Shown piece after piece: positions 11,354-21,930 of a DNA stretch of 64,000 bases (positions are counted from its first letter, which is position 1; the number at the start of each line of letters is the position of its first letter). Origin of the DNA: Lumbricus terrestris (lineage: Eukaryota > Annelida > Clitellata > Crassiclitellata > Lumbricidae); assembly GCA_949752735.1 (NCBI GenBank), contig OX457039.1:22242830-22306829 (forward strand), read 5' to 3'. A program made the position numbers and the translations under genes. Under the pieces are notes generated by a model. It saw only the letters and a program-made list of their open reading frames with translations, ran no database searches and was not told where the DNA came from.

Positions 11354-12030
11354 TCATGTGTGCCGACACTGCCGAGGGAATGTCGACGCGAGAGGACTGC
11401 ATGGACTGGTGTGCAAAGGAGGAAGCGGTAAGCACCAAAGACATGGCATGATAAATGACGTCGTCTGGAGAGCTCTTGGACGGGCGAAAATCCTGTCCCA
11501 TAAAGAACCCCTCGGTCTGCTAAGAGAAGACGGAAAGCGACCAGACGGTGTGACAATCATCCCTTGGTCACGAGGTCGATGCCTCGCATGGGATGTGACA
11601 GTGCCCGACACTTTCGCTCTGTCTCACCTTTCACACACATCCCTCGGAGCAGGCGAAGCCGCCGAACGCGCAGCCGCGTCGAAAACTATCAAGTATTCCA
11701 CCATAACCAATACCCACGCTTTTGTGGCGGTCGCCTTGGAGACTGGCGGCGCTTGGTGCAAAGAAGGTCTGGATTTAATTTCTGAGCTGGGGAGGAGAAT
11801 TGCTGCTGCTACACATGACCCTATGGAAGCGTCATACTTATTCCAGCGGATTTCTGTGGCTCTTCAACGGGGGAACGACATCTGCCTCTCCGGAACATTG
11901 CCACCGCTCCCTGATCGACACGAGAAGGATATTTACAATCCAGCAAAACGAGCCGAGGAACGACAGAAGGGAACGACCTGTAGCAGATGAGACTTTGTGG
12001 CACATTAATATGTCGAGCATAATTAAGTTA

Positions 12031-12071
12031 TAATAATAATAATAATAATAATAATAGTAGTAATAATAATA

Positions 12072-12102
<31 letters not shown>

Positions 12103-12198
12103 TAATTAATAATAATAATAATAATAATAACCCGTTGCCCGCTTTGGAAAAGGGGTAGCCTTTCAATAACAATAATATAATAATAATAATAATAATAA
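12031..12198. repeat. (TAA)n microsatellite, interrupted
   Basis: TAA/AAT repeats are interrupted by CCCGTTGCCCGCTTTGG. They are followed at 12199-12228 by AGCACCAAAGACATGGCATG, a short duplicate of coding sequence from 11433 in the neighbouring LINE copy. Confidence 0.9.
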
Positions 12199-12339
12199 GC
12201 ACCAAAGACATGGCATGATAAATGACAGTCGCGCCATTTAAATTTTCGCTGATGGGCGTGCGCCACTTTTAAAGGCCAATGACGTCACAATATCTTTGTT
12301 GTTAATGGCAACGCATCGCTGTCACGCCAACTAGCGATA

Positions 12340-15300
12340 ATGCAGCGAAGAGATATGTCGAGGTGGTCTAACCAATCACAGGCCAGCCAATCAGATTTCG
12401 ATGCCGAACCCTACACTAAACGGCACACTGCAAACAACGTCAAGGCCAGTGGCGTGTGCAGCAGATGTTTGGCAGTGAGACAGCTACACTTGCGAGACGG
12501 TTCTGTGCACGTTCATGGACCACGGAGCAACCCTTGCCCTGGCTCTAGGTTGCCACCGTTAACTACGACACCAACGCAGGGACATTCGCAAGACGGCGGC
12601 GCAGCGGAGGGACAGAGGGCGATGTCTCTGGCGGCTTTACGCTCCGATTCAGTCGACGGAACTACAACAGGGTCAGTTACGACTGACAAAGAGATCGTTG
12701 ATAGAGGCATAAGTGTCTCGGCGAACATGATCCGACATCCTAGACAGAGAAACAGCAGAGTTATGAAACACATTCCGAGAGGTGCCAGATTCGCTTGCTC
12801 TCGTGCGCTAATCGACATCATGCACTCAATCGTTGATGACCCGTCGGGAATCGAGCAATGGAGCAGGCTCCTGTGCTTTGCGTCGAACATCTTGGCGCAA
12901 CCGAAACGGTCCGGCCGCAGACGCAACATGGCTAATGTGGTCAAGAAACGAATTGATAACCGTGAGTTCCAGATGACGGATGTTGAAGACGAACAGGACG
13001 CAGCAAATAGCGGAAAATACATCAGTGAGAGGGATTTGTTCTTGGCAGCAGTCAACGCCAAACTGGAAGATGGAAACATCAAAGCAGCCACACGCATCCT
13101 CTGCAGCCAGGACCATCCAGTCAAGGCGACATCAGAAACCGTTGCAGCAATGCAGGAAAGACACCCGTCGGACAAGTGGGCCTTTAAACTGGCAGAATTG
13201 CCGGATGCGGCGCGGACCACGCCATACCAGGCCTCGGAGAAGGATGTGGCGGATGCGGTGCGCTCTTTCCCGGCAGGGTCCGCTGGGGGGCCGGACGGAA
13301 TGCGACCCCAACACCTTCTCGACTTGCTTAATAATAAAGAATCTTCAGAATTGTTCTTACAGACACTTACAAGCTTCATCAACGTGCTGCTGAGAGGAGA
13401 TTGCCCAAAAGAAATGCGAGAGATTCTTTTCGGTGGCACCCTAATCGCCCTTTCTAAGAAATCAGGAGGCCTTAGACCAATAGCGATTGGGTACTCCTGG
13501 AGGAGGCTGGCAGCAAAGTGCGCTAACAGCTACGCCCTGGGAAGGCTAGAATCTTTCTTCGCCCCATTGCAAGTTGGAGTGGGGGTCCCAGGAGGCGGTG
13601 AAGCGGCAGTACATGCGGCAAGGAGTTTCGTCACAAACATGACAGAGGACGAGGTCTTCGTGAAGCTGGACTTCACAAACGCATTCAACACCTTGCGAAG
13701 AGACGTCATGCTGCAGACGGTTTACGACACTATACCGGAGATCTACGCCTTCACACACCAGTCGTACTCAGCAGATTCTCAGCTGCAGTTTGGCTCCTTC
13801 GTGGTTCGTTCTAAGATGGGACCGCAGCAGGGAGATCCCTTGGGGCCTCTACTGTTCTGCCTGCCTCTGCAGCCAGTCTTGCGTGAAATGCGCTCAAGTT
13901 TCAGGCTTGGCTATCTGGACGACATCTCTCTGGGAGGAAAGAAGGAGGACGTACGACAGGATGTGGCATCGATTAAGGACTTGGAGACATCGCTTGGTAT
14001 CTGCTTGAATAGTAAGAAATGTGAACTCTATTCAAAGACGGAACACACGGAGCCAGATTTCGAAGGATTCGAACGGATGGACATGGGGTCGCTCCTCCTA
14101 CTGGGGGCCCCATTGTTCCGAGGAGGGGCTTTGGACGGGGCGCTGCTGAGGCACAGCAAGATATTGGAACGGGCAGTGACGGACCTGGCCTGCCTTCGAG
14201 CCCAGGCAGCGTTGATCCTGCTGCGGGCAAGTTTTGGGGCAGCAAAACTTACCTACTTGCTGAGAACTGCCCCATGCCATGGTCATCCACTGCTCGAGAA
14301 AATGGATGATCAAATGCGTAAAGGGCTAGAGAACATTATCAACATCAGCCTCAACAATATTCAATGGCTACAAGCCTCACTCCCAATTAGAGATGGAGGA
14401 CTCGGAGTTAGACGTGTCTCGATGCTGGCATCTTCAGCTTACTTGGCATCAGCCGCATCGACCAAGTCACTCGTGAGTACGATTCTGTGCAAGGAGGAGT
14501 GGGATGATGTCCACATCGACGATTTGCTCGAGGTCCGCAAGAACACCCAACCGAGCAGTGCAGAGCCCTTTTGGAGCAGGCAGAGCGTGTGGGATAGACC
14601 ACTGATTGAGGTAGACAGGACAGCGGTATGGGCCGAATACAGCGATCCGGTCAACATGGCCAGGCTATTCGCGGTGACCTCCCCTCATGCGGGGGACTGG
14701 CTATCAACTATTCCTGTGACCGCCTGTGGCTTGGACCTAAGCAATGAGGCAATCCGGGTGGCCGTTGGACTGCGTCTGGGCTTGGATTTATGTACACCGC
14801 ACCAGTGTCAGTGCGGAGATACCGCCGACTCAAGAGGACACCACGGGTTGGTCTGCAAACGTTCTTCCGGAAGATCGGCCCGTCACTTTGCGGTCAACGA
14901 CTTGGTGTGGAGGGCACTCTCGAAGGCTGACATCCCCAGTTCTAAAGAACCTCCAGGCCTGATTAGAACGGACGGCAAAAGACCTGACGGTGCCACTCTC
15001 GTCCCATGGGCCAGGGGTAAATACATTGCCTGGGACTACACAGCCATCCACACATGTGCTGTCTCCTACTTACATTTGTCATCAACGGTTTCTGGAGGTG
15101 CTGCTGAACATGCGGCGGATCGAAAGTGCAGCAAGTACTCGACGCTTCCTGTCTCCCATGAGTTTGTGCCAATTGCAATCGAATCGTTAGGTCCCATCAA
15201 TCGCGCAGGTCGCGAATTTTTATTGGAGTTGGGCCGCCGTTGTGCCGCTGTTTCCGGCGATCCTAGGGAAACTGTCTATCTTTTTCAGAGACTTTCTATC

Positions 15301-15384
15301 TGCACGCAACGTTTTAATGCTGTCGCTTTTAGAGGTTCTTTTGCACCACTCACCGGGGACGAGTACAATGCACTCTATGCTTGA
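12340..15384 (+). CDS. Intact ORF of a non-LTR retrotransposon: reverse transcriptase plus restriction-like endonuclease
   Basis: The 1014-residue frame is uninterrupted. A Cys pair (CSRC) near residue 41 may belong to an N-terminal nucleic-acid-binding finger. Reverse transcriptase motifs follow: GPDGMRPQHL, FVKLDFTNAFN (catalytic Asp444), QQGDPLGPLLF and GYLDDISLGG (Asp527/528). Near residues 823-840 is a C-x-C...H...C motif (CQCGDTADSRGHHGLVC). After it come KRPDG (Asp883) and WDYT (Asp899), the PD...D core of the restriction-like endonuclease found in R2/CRE/NeSL-type elements, which nicks the target for target-primed reverse transcription. The start ATG at 12340 is the first in frame; the Kozak context is unremarkable. 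An A-rich, (AAT)n tail follows the stop. At least three degraded relatives lie nearby. YLDD rather than the usual F/YADD is noteworthy. Clade not assigned. Confidence 0.88.
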   Translation: MQRRDMSRWSNQSQASQSDFDAEPYTKRHTANNVKASGVCSRCLAVRQLHLRDGSVHVHGPRSNPCPGSRLPPLTTTPTQGHSQDGGAAEGQRAMSLAALRSDSVDGTTTGSVTTDKEIVDRGISVSANMIRHPRQRNSRVMKHIPRGARFACSRALIDIMHSIVDDPSGIEQWSRLLCFASNILAQPKRSGRRRNMANVVKKRIDNREFQMTDVEDEQDAANSGKYISERDLFLAAVNAKLEDGNIKAATRILCSQDHPVKATSETVAAMQERHPSDKWAFKLAELPDAARTTPYQASEKDVADAVRSFPAGSAGGPDGMRPQHLLDLLNNKESSELFLQTLTSFINVLLRGDCPKEMREILFGGTLIALSKKSGGLRPIAIGYSWRRLAAKCANSYALGRLESFFAPLQVGVGVPGGGEAAVHAARSFVTNMTEDEVFVKLDFTNAFNTLRRDVMLQTVYDTIPEIYAFTHQSYSADSQLQFGSFVVRSKMGPQQGDPLGPLLFCLPLQPVLREMRSSFRLGYLDDISLGGKKEDVRQDVASIKDLETSLGICLNSKKCELYSKTEHTEPDFEGFERMDMGSLLLLGAPLFRGGALDGALLRHSKILERAVTDLACLRAQAALILLRASFGAAKLTYLLRTAPCHGHPLLEKMDDQMRKGLENIINISLNNIQWLQASLPIRDGGLGVRRVSMLASSAYLASAASTKSLVSTILCKEEWDDVHIDDLLEVRKNTQPSSAEPFWSRQSVWDRPLIEVDRTAVWAEYSDPVNMARLFAVTSPHAGDWLSTIPVTACGLDLSNEAIRVAVGLRLGLDLCTPHQCQCGDTADSRGHHGLVCKRSSGRSARHFAVNDLVWRALSKADIPSSKEPPGLIRTDGKRPDGATLVPWARGKYIAWDYTAIHTCAVSYLHLSSTVSGGAAEHAADRKCSKYSTLPVSHEFVPIAIESLGPINRAGREFLLELGRRCAAVSGDPRETVYLFQRLSICTQRFNAVAFRGSFAPLTGDEYNALYA

Positions 15385-15439
15385 GCACTTTTCGGATTTT
15401 AGTATGGTTTTTAATCTTGATTGGTCTTTCAATAAATGA

Positions 15440-15475
15440 TTGTGTTAATAATAAAAAAAAAATAAAAAAATAAAA

Positions 15476-15522
<47 letters not shown>

Positions 15523-15525
15523 GGA
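15440..15525. repeat. A-rich tail and (AAT)n microsatellite
   Basis: An AAAAAAAATAAAAAAATAAA stretch grades into (AAT)n. It lies just downstream of the intact LINE ORF and is probably its 3' tail. Confidence 0.9.
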
Positions 15526-15565
15526 TTTCCACGTTTTTATTCCAACACCTCTCGTTGACTAATTG

Positions 15566-15945
15566 TAATTGTAATTGTAATCGTACATTTATATAGCGCC
15601 CCCTTCAAGAGAACTCCTCAGAGGCGCTCCCGACCTGACACCAAACCACAATCAAAGAGAATGGTTTTCAAACGCTTGCGGAAAAGGGGCAAAGAAAGAC
15701 AATTACGGAGACTAATAGGCAACATATTCCAGAAAGACGGACCGACCACAGCAAAGCTTCTGTGCAGCACTGTGGAAGATCGAGCCATAGGGACAACCAG
15801 GTCACCATGTATAGCAGAGCGAAGGAATCTACAGCCTGTAATACAGAGGTAACGAGAGGTTTAACGCAGTTGCTTTCTGATGGATTTTCGCAAGCCTGGA
15901 AGCAGACGAATAGGGCCATTCCGGACTGGTTTTATAGCAGTAGTT
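15566..15945 (-). pseudogene. CR1/L2-type LINE, C-terminus and 3' UTR
   Basis: The minus strand encodes VGPSFWNMLPISLRN and FRKRLKTILFD, the usual GPxxWNxLPxxxR...FKxxLKTxLF C-terminus of CR1/L2 reverse transcriptases. The 3' UTR GAGCGCCTCTGAGGAGTTCT then runs to GGGGGCGCTATATAAATGTA and (GATTACAATTAC) repeats. It is 5' truncated. Confidence 0.7.
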
Positions 15946-15999
15946 AGGAGATAAGTCCCCGAGGGATCCTAAATACCTTGGGGCAATAAAAAAAATAAT

Positions 16000-16230
16000 A
16001 ATATACACCGGTCTCCAGGACCCATTCCATCAAGCATGCCTCAGAGCTGTCTCTGCCCCGCACGCGGGCGATTGGCTGCTGACTCGTGCGGGCTTAAACT
16101 TGACGAGTCAGTCGAGTAGCGGTGGGTCTACGGTTGGGGTCTCCCCCTGTGTGAAATGCGGAGATGGCCTTGCGGCTCTGCCGTGACAGATGACGGCCTG
16201 CATGCACGGGTTCTCCTGCTCTCTGGGTCC
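16000..16230 (+). pseudogene. Degraded RLE-type LINE fragment
   Basis: The plus strand reads GDWLLTRAGLNL and VGVSPCVKCGDGLAALP, related to GDWLSTIPVTACGLDL and the CQCGDTADSRG zinc motif of the intact element. There are stops and frame changes. Confidence 0.5.
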
Positions 16231-16433
16231 AGGTCATTCTTCCAGATGTGCGACCTTGAACGGATCTGTGTTTATATTTCATCAATACGACATAATTTTG
16301 TAGCCTACTTTCTGATTGAAATCGGACAATGCATAATTTAGCAGAAGAGCATTCTGAGACGGAAGTGAGCGTGATCTTTGGCAAAACGCTGATAAGCAAG
16401 AAAATGGATTGAAACTTAAACATGGTCAATGGT

Positions 16434-16481
16434 CATGGTCAGGACCGCCAAGCGGCCCGCCTCTTGGCGGGCCTGACCATG
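16434..16481. repeat. Near-perfect hairpin palindrome
   Basis: The arms ATGGTCAGGACCGCCAAG and CTTGGCGGGCCTGACCAT pair over 17 of 18 positions around a 10-base loop. It abuts the truncated end of the MITE copy that follows. Confidence 0.85.
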
Positions 16482-16482
16482 G

Positions 16483-17064
16483 CCATTGGGATCCACCGAA
16501 AAGTTGTCAAAAATAATTCCTGGCTCTATATATTAATCTGATCCTCGGATCTTCCACCTTCCATGCCTAAATGACACTCAGCTTAACAGCTATTCTGCCA
16601 TCTATACGCCGCTGACTACCATTTAAACAGCCCTTTGACTCCATGAATACCTGGTGCCTGCGATTGACTTTCGAGTGGTCCTTCGGAAGTTTATTGATTA
16701 CGATTAAAAGTTTTTAAAACATAAAAGTAACTAGAAGAAGGAGTATGAATCAATAACTGAATGAAAAATATGTAAGTTTTCCATGGGGCAATTGAACTTT
16801 TTGCGCCCCTTCAGGAACTTACTTAATTCTTAACTACTACTTTTTGATTTTTTAACAAATGTCTTGGCACGAAAGAAACTATTCATAAGAAAAATAAATA
16901 AAAAATAAATTGAGAGAAACATACACTGAAAAAGTTCTATGAAAAAAATACCCATGCAGTTTTCTAATTTCCTGCTTTGTATTTTTCAACCTCTTGCTAC
17001 AAAATTTTTGACCATGACCATCATGTTTTGCCTCCTCCTGCAAATATTTCTGCCAGCGCCCATG
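16483..17064 (-). mobile_element. CATGGGCGCC-type MITE, truncated copy 1
   Basis: On the minus strand it begins CATGGGCGCTGGCAGAAATA and shares GGCAAAACATGATGGTCA, GCAAAGCAGGAAATTAG and AAAATCAAAAAGTAGTAGT with the copies at 22834 and 36830. The distal quarter of the element is missing. Confidence 0.75.
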
Positions 17065-17364
17065 GGAGGCACTGGAGTTTACAGAAAGTTTTCACACTAG
17101 GCCTACCAGTCATTTTTTAAGTCATGAAATTCTCAGAACGATAGTTACCGATTGGTTTTTTCTGGGTAGCTAGCAATTCCATTGCTTCATCGTCAGCCAT
17201 CTTTGAAACTTTAGACTTGTTATTTTACTACAAAAAAGGATAATCAGTGAGTTGAATAATGGCAAAAGTAACAAACGTTCCAAACTTCATGAATAAAGTG
17301 TGTTAAAAAGAGAACCAAATACAAAATCACTCCGGCTACTTACATCCTGATACACTTACAGCAG

Positions 17365-17558
17365 AAACTTTGGCTCAAGAGGCTGATAAGGTACTTTTAA
17401 AAGCTGTTCTGGGAAACGAACTTCATGTCCTTTGTAACCTCTTTCCACTGCAACGTGATCCATTATATAACTTTAGGGAAAGGGCTCACAATTTCATCCT
17501 CCCCAATAAAGACTCGTTAAACTTTATCCCAAGAACGTTATTCAAAAACATGTACTAA
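17365..17558 (+). pseudogene. LINE reverse transcriptase C-terminal fragment
   Basis: The frame ends LYNFRERAHNFILPNKDSLN then FIPRTLFKNMY and a stop. This resembles the R.H...LP.K....NFI.R.L(F/Y)...Y ending of several metazoan non-LTR polymerases. It is short and without a full domain. Confidence 0.4.
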
Positions 17559-17559
17559 C

Positions 17560-18080
17560 TATTTTGACAATAAGCTTTAAGCAGCCATACTGTTAATGTA
17601 AACCTACAGCGCTCTGTCTGTTGTTTATTGAATAAAACGAATATACATATATGAACTGATCATATGTATTTGATGGAATCTCTAAGTTGACAAAACTCAA
17701 CGAAGGCCAACATAAACACACAGAAACGCATAATAGGCCTAATATAAATTCTATGAAGCCACAAACAGTAGGCCTATGCTGTAGGCAGGCATCATGCATC
17801 AGCTCAAATTAATAGGCCTAATACGTTAATCGATTGCTTACGAACTTATGGCATTTAAATCTTTACATAATTATTTATTATTATAAATAATCTACTCTCT
17901 TACTTGCAACTTCCTCTTAAAGCAGCCGTCTTCCATAGTCTATGAGGCTATCACATAATTAAGCCAAAAATTGCAGCCTTCCGCACTTGTTTAGCTAACT
18001 AAAGAAAATTATGTTGACGTTTTTAGCAACAGTTACCTAAAAGTTTCTATATATAAAGTGTCATACGTACACACATGCAT
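17560..18080. other. No gene seen
   Basis: AT-rich sequence with three TAGGCCTA octamers (17731, 17769, 17814). No coding motif was recognised. Confidence 0.5.
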
Positions 18081-18175
18081 ACATGCATACATACATACGT
18101 ACGTACGTACGTACGTACGTACGTACGTACGTACGTACATACATACATACATACATACATACATACATACATACA

Positions 18176-18205
<30 letters not shown>
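18068..18205. repeat. (ACGT)n and (ACAT)n compound microsatellite
   Basis: CATACATG units pass into a self-complementary (ACGT)n run at about 18100-18137 and then (ACAT)n. The open frames it creates (repeats of YIHT and MYVC) are artefacts. Confidence 0.95.
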
Positions 18206-18206
<1 letters not shown>

Positions 18207-18530
18207 CCTATTCCCTAGTCTGGCGCTGCATGCTAGGCTTTGCTCCTGCCTACCTTTGTGAGCTCTGTATCCCAACTCTTAGTTCTCGCCATTTCTGTTC
18301 CCTTCGTTCGACTGAAGAAAGCTGCTCTCAGACCGTTTTGCTTGTACTTCCACTATGCAGAACCGTGCTTTCTGGGTGGTAGGAACCTGAAATGGTCTTC
18401 CTCTGACACTCCACTCTCTTTCAAAAAGTCATTCCCTGGCTTTCCTCTTTCATCTTAAGACAGTTTTATTTGGCAGCGCTGAGACTGAGAGTGCCTCCGA
18501 GTAGCCCCTTGAATAGGCACTAGCCTATAT
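18205..18530 (+). pseudogene. CR1/L2-type LINE C-terminal fragment
   Basis: Reads SLVWRCMLGFAPAYLCELC..., matching the L.W....G.aPxYLxELC segment of the copies at 21930 and 39745. It ends GAGAGTGCCTCCGAGTAGCC, the same 3' UTR block. Frameshifted. Confidence 0.65.
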
Positions 18531-18541
18531 GTCATGTCATG

Positions 18542-18724
18542 TCAATTGCCGACGTCGCCGCGCGACGGTTGGCCACATGCATGGACTATGGCTCTCCACT
18601 GCTGTTTATCGCGTGCAGCATCGAGGAGATGAGATCCGGAAAGGTGGGACCAAGAAAGAACGTTGTCAATCCAGCTAATACGCGGTCTGCCCTTGCGTCG
18701 ATATCCTTCTACGTGACCCAGCAA
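18542..18724 (-). pseudogene. RTE-like LINE C-terminal fragment
   Basis: The minus-strand frame contains LGHVEGYRRKGRPRISWIDN and AARDKQQWRAIVHA. This is the GRRrxGRPrxxWxD...A.DR..W....A ending typical of RTE-type polymerases. Confidence 0.6.
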
Positions 18725-18756
18725 AGTATGGATGAATAAATGATAAAAGAATTACA

Positions 18757-18957
18757 CACATACATACATACATACATACATACATACATACATACATACA
18801 TACATACATACATACATACATACATACATACATGCATACATACATACATACATGCATACATACATAATATAAATAAAAATACATACATGCATACATACAA
18901 ACATACATACATACATGCACACACACATACATACATACATACATACATATGAACATA
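18757..18957. repeat. (CATA)n microsatellite
   Basis: About 50 tetranucleotide units with CATG variants and one AT-rich interruption near 18864-18882. Confidence 0.95.
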
Positions 18958-18959
18958 CA

Positions 18960-20744
18960 TAAATGCAGAAATGCCTATATTCATAAAATATATACTTTAC
19001 ATACGTGCGTGATTCACAAGTATAGGCTCTGAACTGAACTGTGACAACGCTGTGAAGCAGACGAATGCAATTTCAACAGTTAGAATTACTGCATTTGCTC
19101 GGTCTTTACTTCAGAAAGTAAACTTGAATGTGTCAAATCAATGTGGTTCGTATTGATTGATTGTATGCTATACATTCATGGATCAGATCACTGTGTCACT
19201 GAAATGTGCGTTGTGCCCATGCGCTGAAACATCCACCACAGGTTATCATACACAGCCTCAGGCCTGCTACGTGTCAAACCAATGCATTGTTCATTTGCCT
19301 TCCCTTCCCCTTCCCTCCTTCACGCCTCTCTGCCTACCCGCTTTTTCGCCTCGTTGCCTCTGTGCCTCCCTACTTCTCTCTGTAGACTGTCGCCAATATA
19401 CTAGTGCATCAATCAGTCATGCAGTCGGTGTTTCTGTCTGCATCTGTATGTGACTATCTATCTGTCTCTCTCTTTGCCATATTTTATACAGATAACCACT
19501 GCCAGTGTTTAATCTAATTCCCTGCTTCGAGGGATGGGGAGGAAATTCATGGCTTTTTTTAGGGGGAATAAACAACCTTATTTAGTATTTCTACAGAAAT
19601 TTCAGAGAGAGACAAATCTATACTTTGATGACTGTTAGTCCTTCTCTTAAAATTTCCGAGAAATGTACAATTTGTACATAATTTATAATCCCTATAGGTA
19701 GTATAGGCCTACATCTGTAAAAATATACCGTCCAATTTTGGGGATATTATCATATTACGTATGTACATGTAAACAACGTAAAGCTCGATATTTATCGGGG
19801 GAATGTAGCTCCTGGTGAGGGAATTCCCCAGAGATAACTATACTAAACACTAAATCACTGCTAATACAATTTAATAAAAATTTATATTCTATTATGTAGG
19901 CCTATCTTCTGCAACGATTTTTCAAAAGCTACATAATGATATTCTTATTATTATCTTCATCTCAAGTATTGTTTTTAATTCTTAAGTGCAATGGAAAATA
20001 TGCTTCATGCAATTATGAGGACTGTCTGCACTTCATCACTTCATTCAGGGAGCACTTTCAAATCTCATGTGGAGGAATAAAAATACAAGTAAAAGGTGCC
20101 ATCAGCTAATAATGTTTTGATATAAAACGCTTGGTGATACAAGCAACTGCATCGTAGTTCATTGTAATGCTCGTAGTCTGTAGACCATCTATTCTGTGAT
20201 ATCAACTGATGCAGCGCTTGATGACCTGAAATATTAAAACATACTAATAAAAGTACAGGTTGCAGTGAACGACATTTACAGCCCACCACCTGTTACAGTA
20301 TTGTAGATTAATATTATCACATCGTCTGCAATATCATACATCTACACAAGTTGTCAATATTCTGCAACTTTCTCCTAGCTTAGGTTAAGCATAATTATGT
20401 TAGTGGCGTATGATGATTTAGAAATGTTCTATCTTAGTACTTTACTTGCTGATTAACATGTTGGTCTTAATAAATCTTAGCACTATTTATGTCAGGGCGT
20501 GAAACATAGGCCTATTGTTTAAACATTTAAAAGGTGCCATGGTAACTGTAGAAATAAGCTTACTGATTCATCATTGCCACTAAGCCTACTTCCATTGCTA
20601 TTGTAACGACTGTTACAAATGGCGATTGAAGGCCTGTAGCATTACTTGCCTTAATTTCGGTCCTTTTGGTATTAGTTTTAGACCGATTAAAAAGTCCTTA
20701 ATATCTGTTTATGGGTCACTGCTCTCAACTGCAATATACACACG

Positions 20745-20747
<3 letters not shown>
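18960..20747. other. No gene recognised
   Basis: A pyrimidine-rich stretch lies near 19290-19480. Three TAGGCCTA octamers are present. No splice-consistent coding exon or known repeat terminus was identified on either strand. Confidence 0.45.

Positions 20748-20832
<85 letters not shown>
20748..20832. repeat. (TA)n microsatellite
   Basis: An uninterrupted run of about 42 TA units. Confidence 0.97.
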
Positions 20833-20833
<1 letters not shown>

Positions 20834-20929
20834 ACACAGACACATGCAGCAGGACCAGACAGAGGCTTACGCACGATGGCTGACAAACGTTCACGACTAT
20901 TGACTGCTGAAGTAAAAAGCAAAAGTACC

Positions 20930-21375
20930 CAGTGGTGGCGCTAGGCGGGGCTAGGGGAGCTAAGCCCCCTATAAAAGGCAACCCGGGGGCTAAGCCCCCA
21001 TAAAAAACCCATCTGGGTTTTTACATGCAAAACTGAAATATTTACACGATTTTTGACTGGATGACAAAAGTCATCAGAAATTTTGGCGGGTGAAAATAAC
21101 AATTTTTAAAAAGTTGTCAGAAATTTTGGCGGGTGAAAATAACAATTTAAAAAAAAGGTTGTCAGAAATTTTGGCGAGTGAAAATAACAATTTAAAAAAG
21201 GTCGTCAGAAATTTTGGCGCATGAAAATAATTTTTAAGAAGTTGTCAGAAATTTTGGCAGGTGAAAATAACAATTTAAAACAAAGGTCGTCAGAAATTTT
21301 GGCGGATGAGAATGGAAAATTTCCTCCGTGAGGATTCAGCCCCTCCCCCAAACTGAAATCCTGGCGCCGCCACTG
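20930..21375. mobile_element. hAT-like MITE with internal tandem repeats
   Basis: The ends CAGTGGTGGCGCTAGG and CCTGGCGCCGCCACTG are inverted repeats. The 8-bp duplication AAAGTACC lies at 20922-20929 and 21376-21383. The interior has about six ~45-bp units containing GTCAGAAATTTTGGCGGGTG and AAAATAACAATTTAAAA. It is related to the element at 3672. Confidence 0.9.
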
Positions 21376-21930
21376 AAAGTACCAAGTCTTTCTATAAATC
21401 AATCCATTATTAACCTTCAAAAACACTAAATTCTCTAAATGGTTTTTGTTGAGTCTAGTAGGCCTACGAACATTTCTGATTCATTGTTAGCAAAATGCAC
21501 AGCTGAAGAGTCGATCTGCTATGCTGCAGAAATGACAGTGCATCCAGAGTGCACCACCCATAGAAAATCTATTTTAGGCATGCAAATTTACATAGGCTAA
21601 GCTATTTTAGCCTAGGGTAAAAAAAATTTAATTAGCGCATTGAAGTAAACGGACATATTATATTAATATTGATTTTCGTTTAATCAGCAATCCAGTTGAC
21701 AGACCGCAACTGGTTACAGTGTACAATTATGCAGTTTCAACAATTCACAGAATACATAAATCTTAGCTTAACCAACTGAACAGACAGCATGCAATACATG
21801 GTGCTAATAGCAGGCTACAAAGTATATCTGCCCAACGAAGGCTCGAACTCACTACCTCTTGCACTCTTGGCCAGCATGTTATCCATTACTCTACCGTGCG
21901 ACTTATTGGGGAAGTCTGACCACATATCCC
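21376..21930. other. No gene recognised
   Basis: Non-coding AT-rich sequence with one TAGGCCTA octamer at about 21459. Confidence 0.45.

Larger units (their letters stand above)
10928..11990 (+). pseudogene. RLE-type non-LTR retrotransposon, truncated copy with nested insertion
   Basis: Before the interruption, the frame DWMLAPPVTALGLRLSDEEI...FAVGVRLG matches DWLSTIPVTACGLDLSNEAI...VAVGLRLG of the intact copy. After it, CRHCRGNVDARGLHGLVCK, GKRPDGVTIIPWSRGRCLAW and YLFQRISVALQRG match the zinc motif, the RPD...WD endonuclease motif and the C-terminus. Everything upstream, including the reverse transcriptase, is missing. A (TAA)n tail follows at about 12031. Confidence 0.8.

Noticed and set aside
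12513..13439. 308-codon minus-strand frame
   Set aside because: It is antisense to the intact LINE ORF and has no recognisable domain; the plus strand carries clear RT motifs.
18058..18984. Long open frames of YIHT, MYVC and similar repeats on both strands
   Set aside because: They are translations of (ACAT)n/(ACGT)n microsatellites with no start context or domain.
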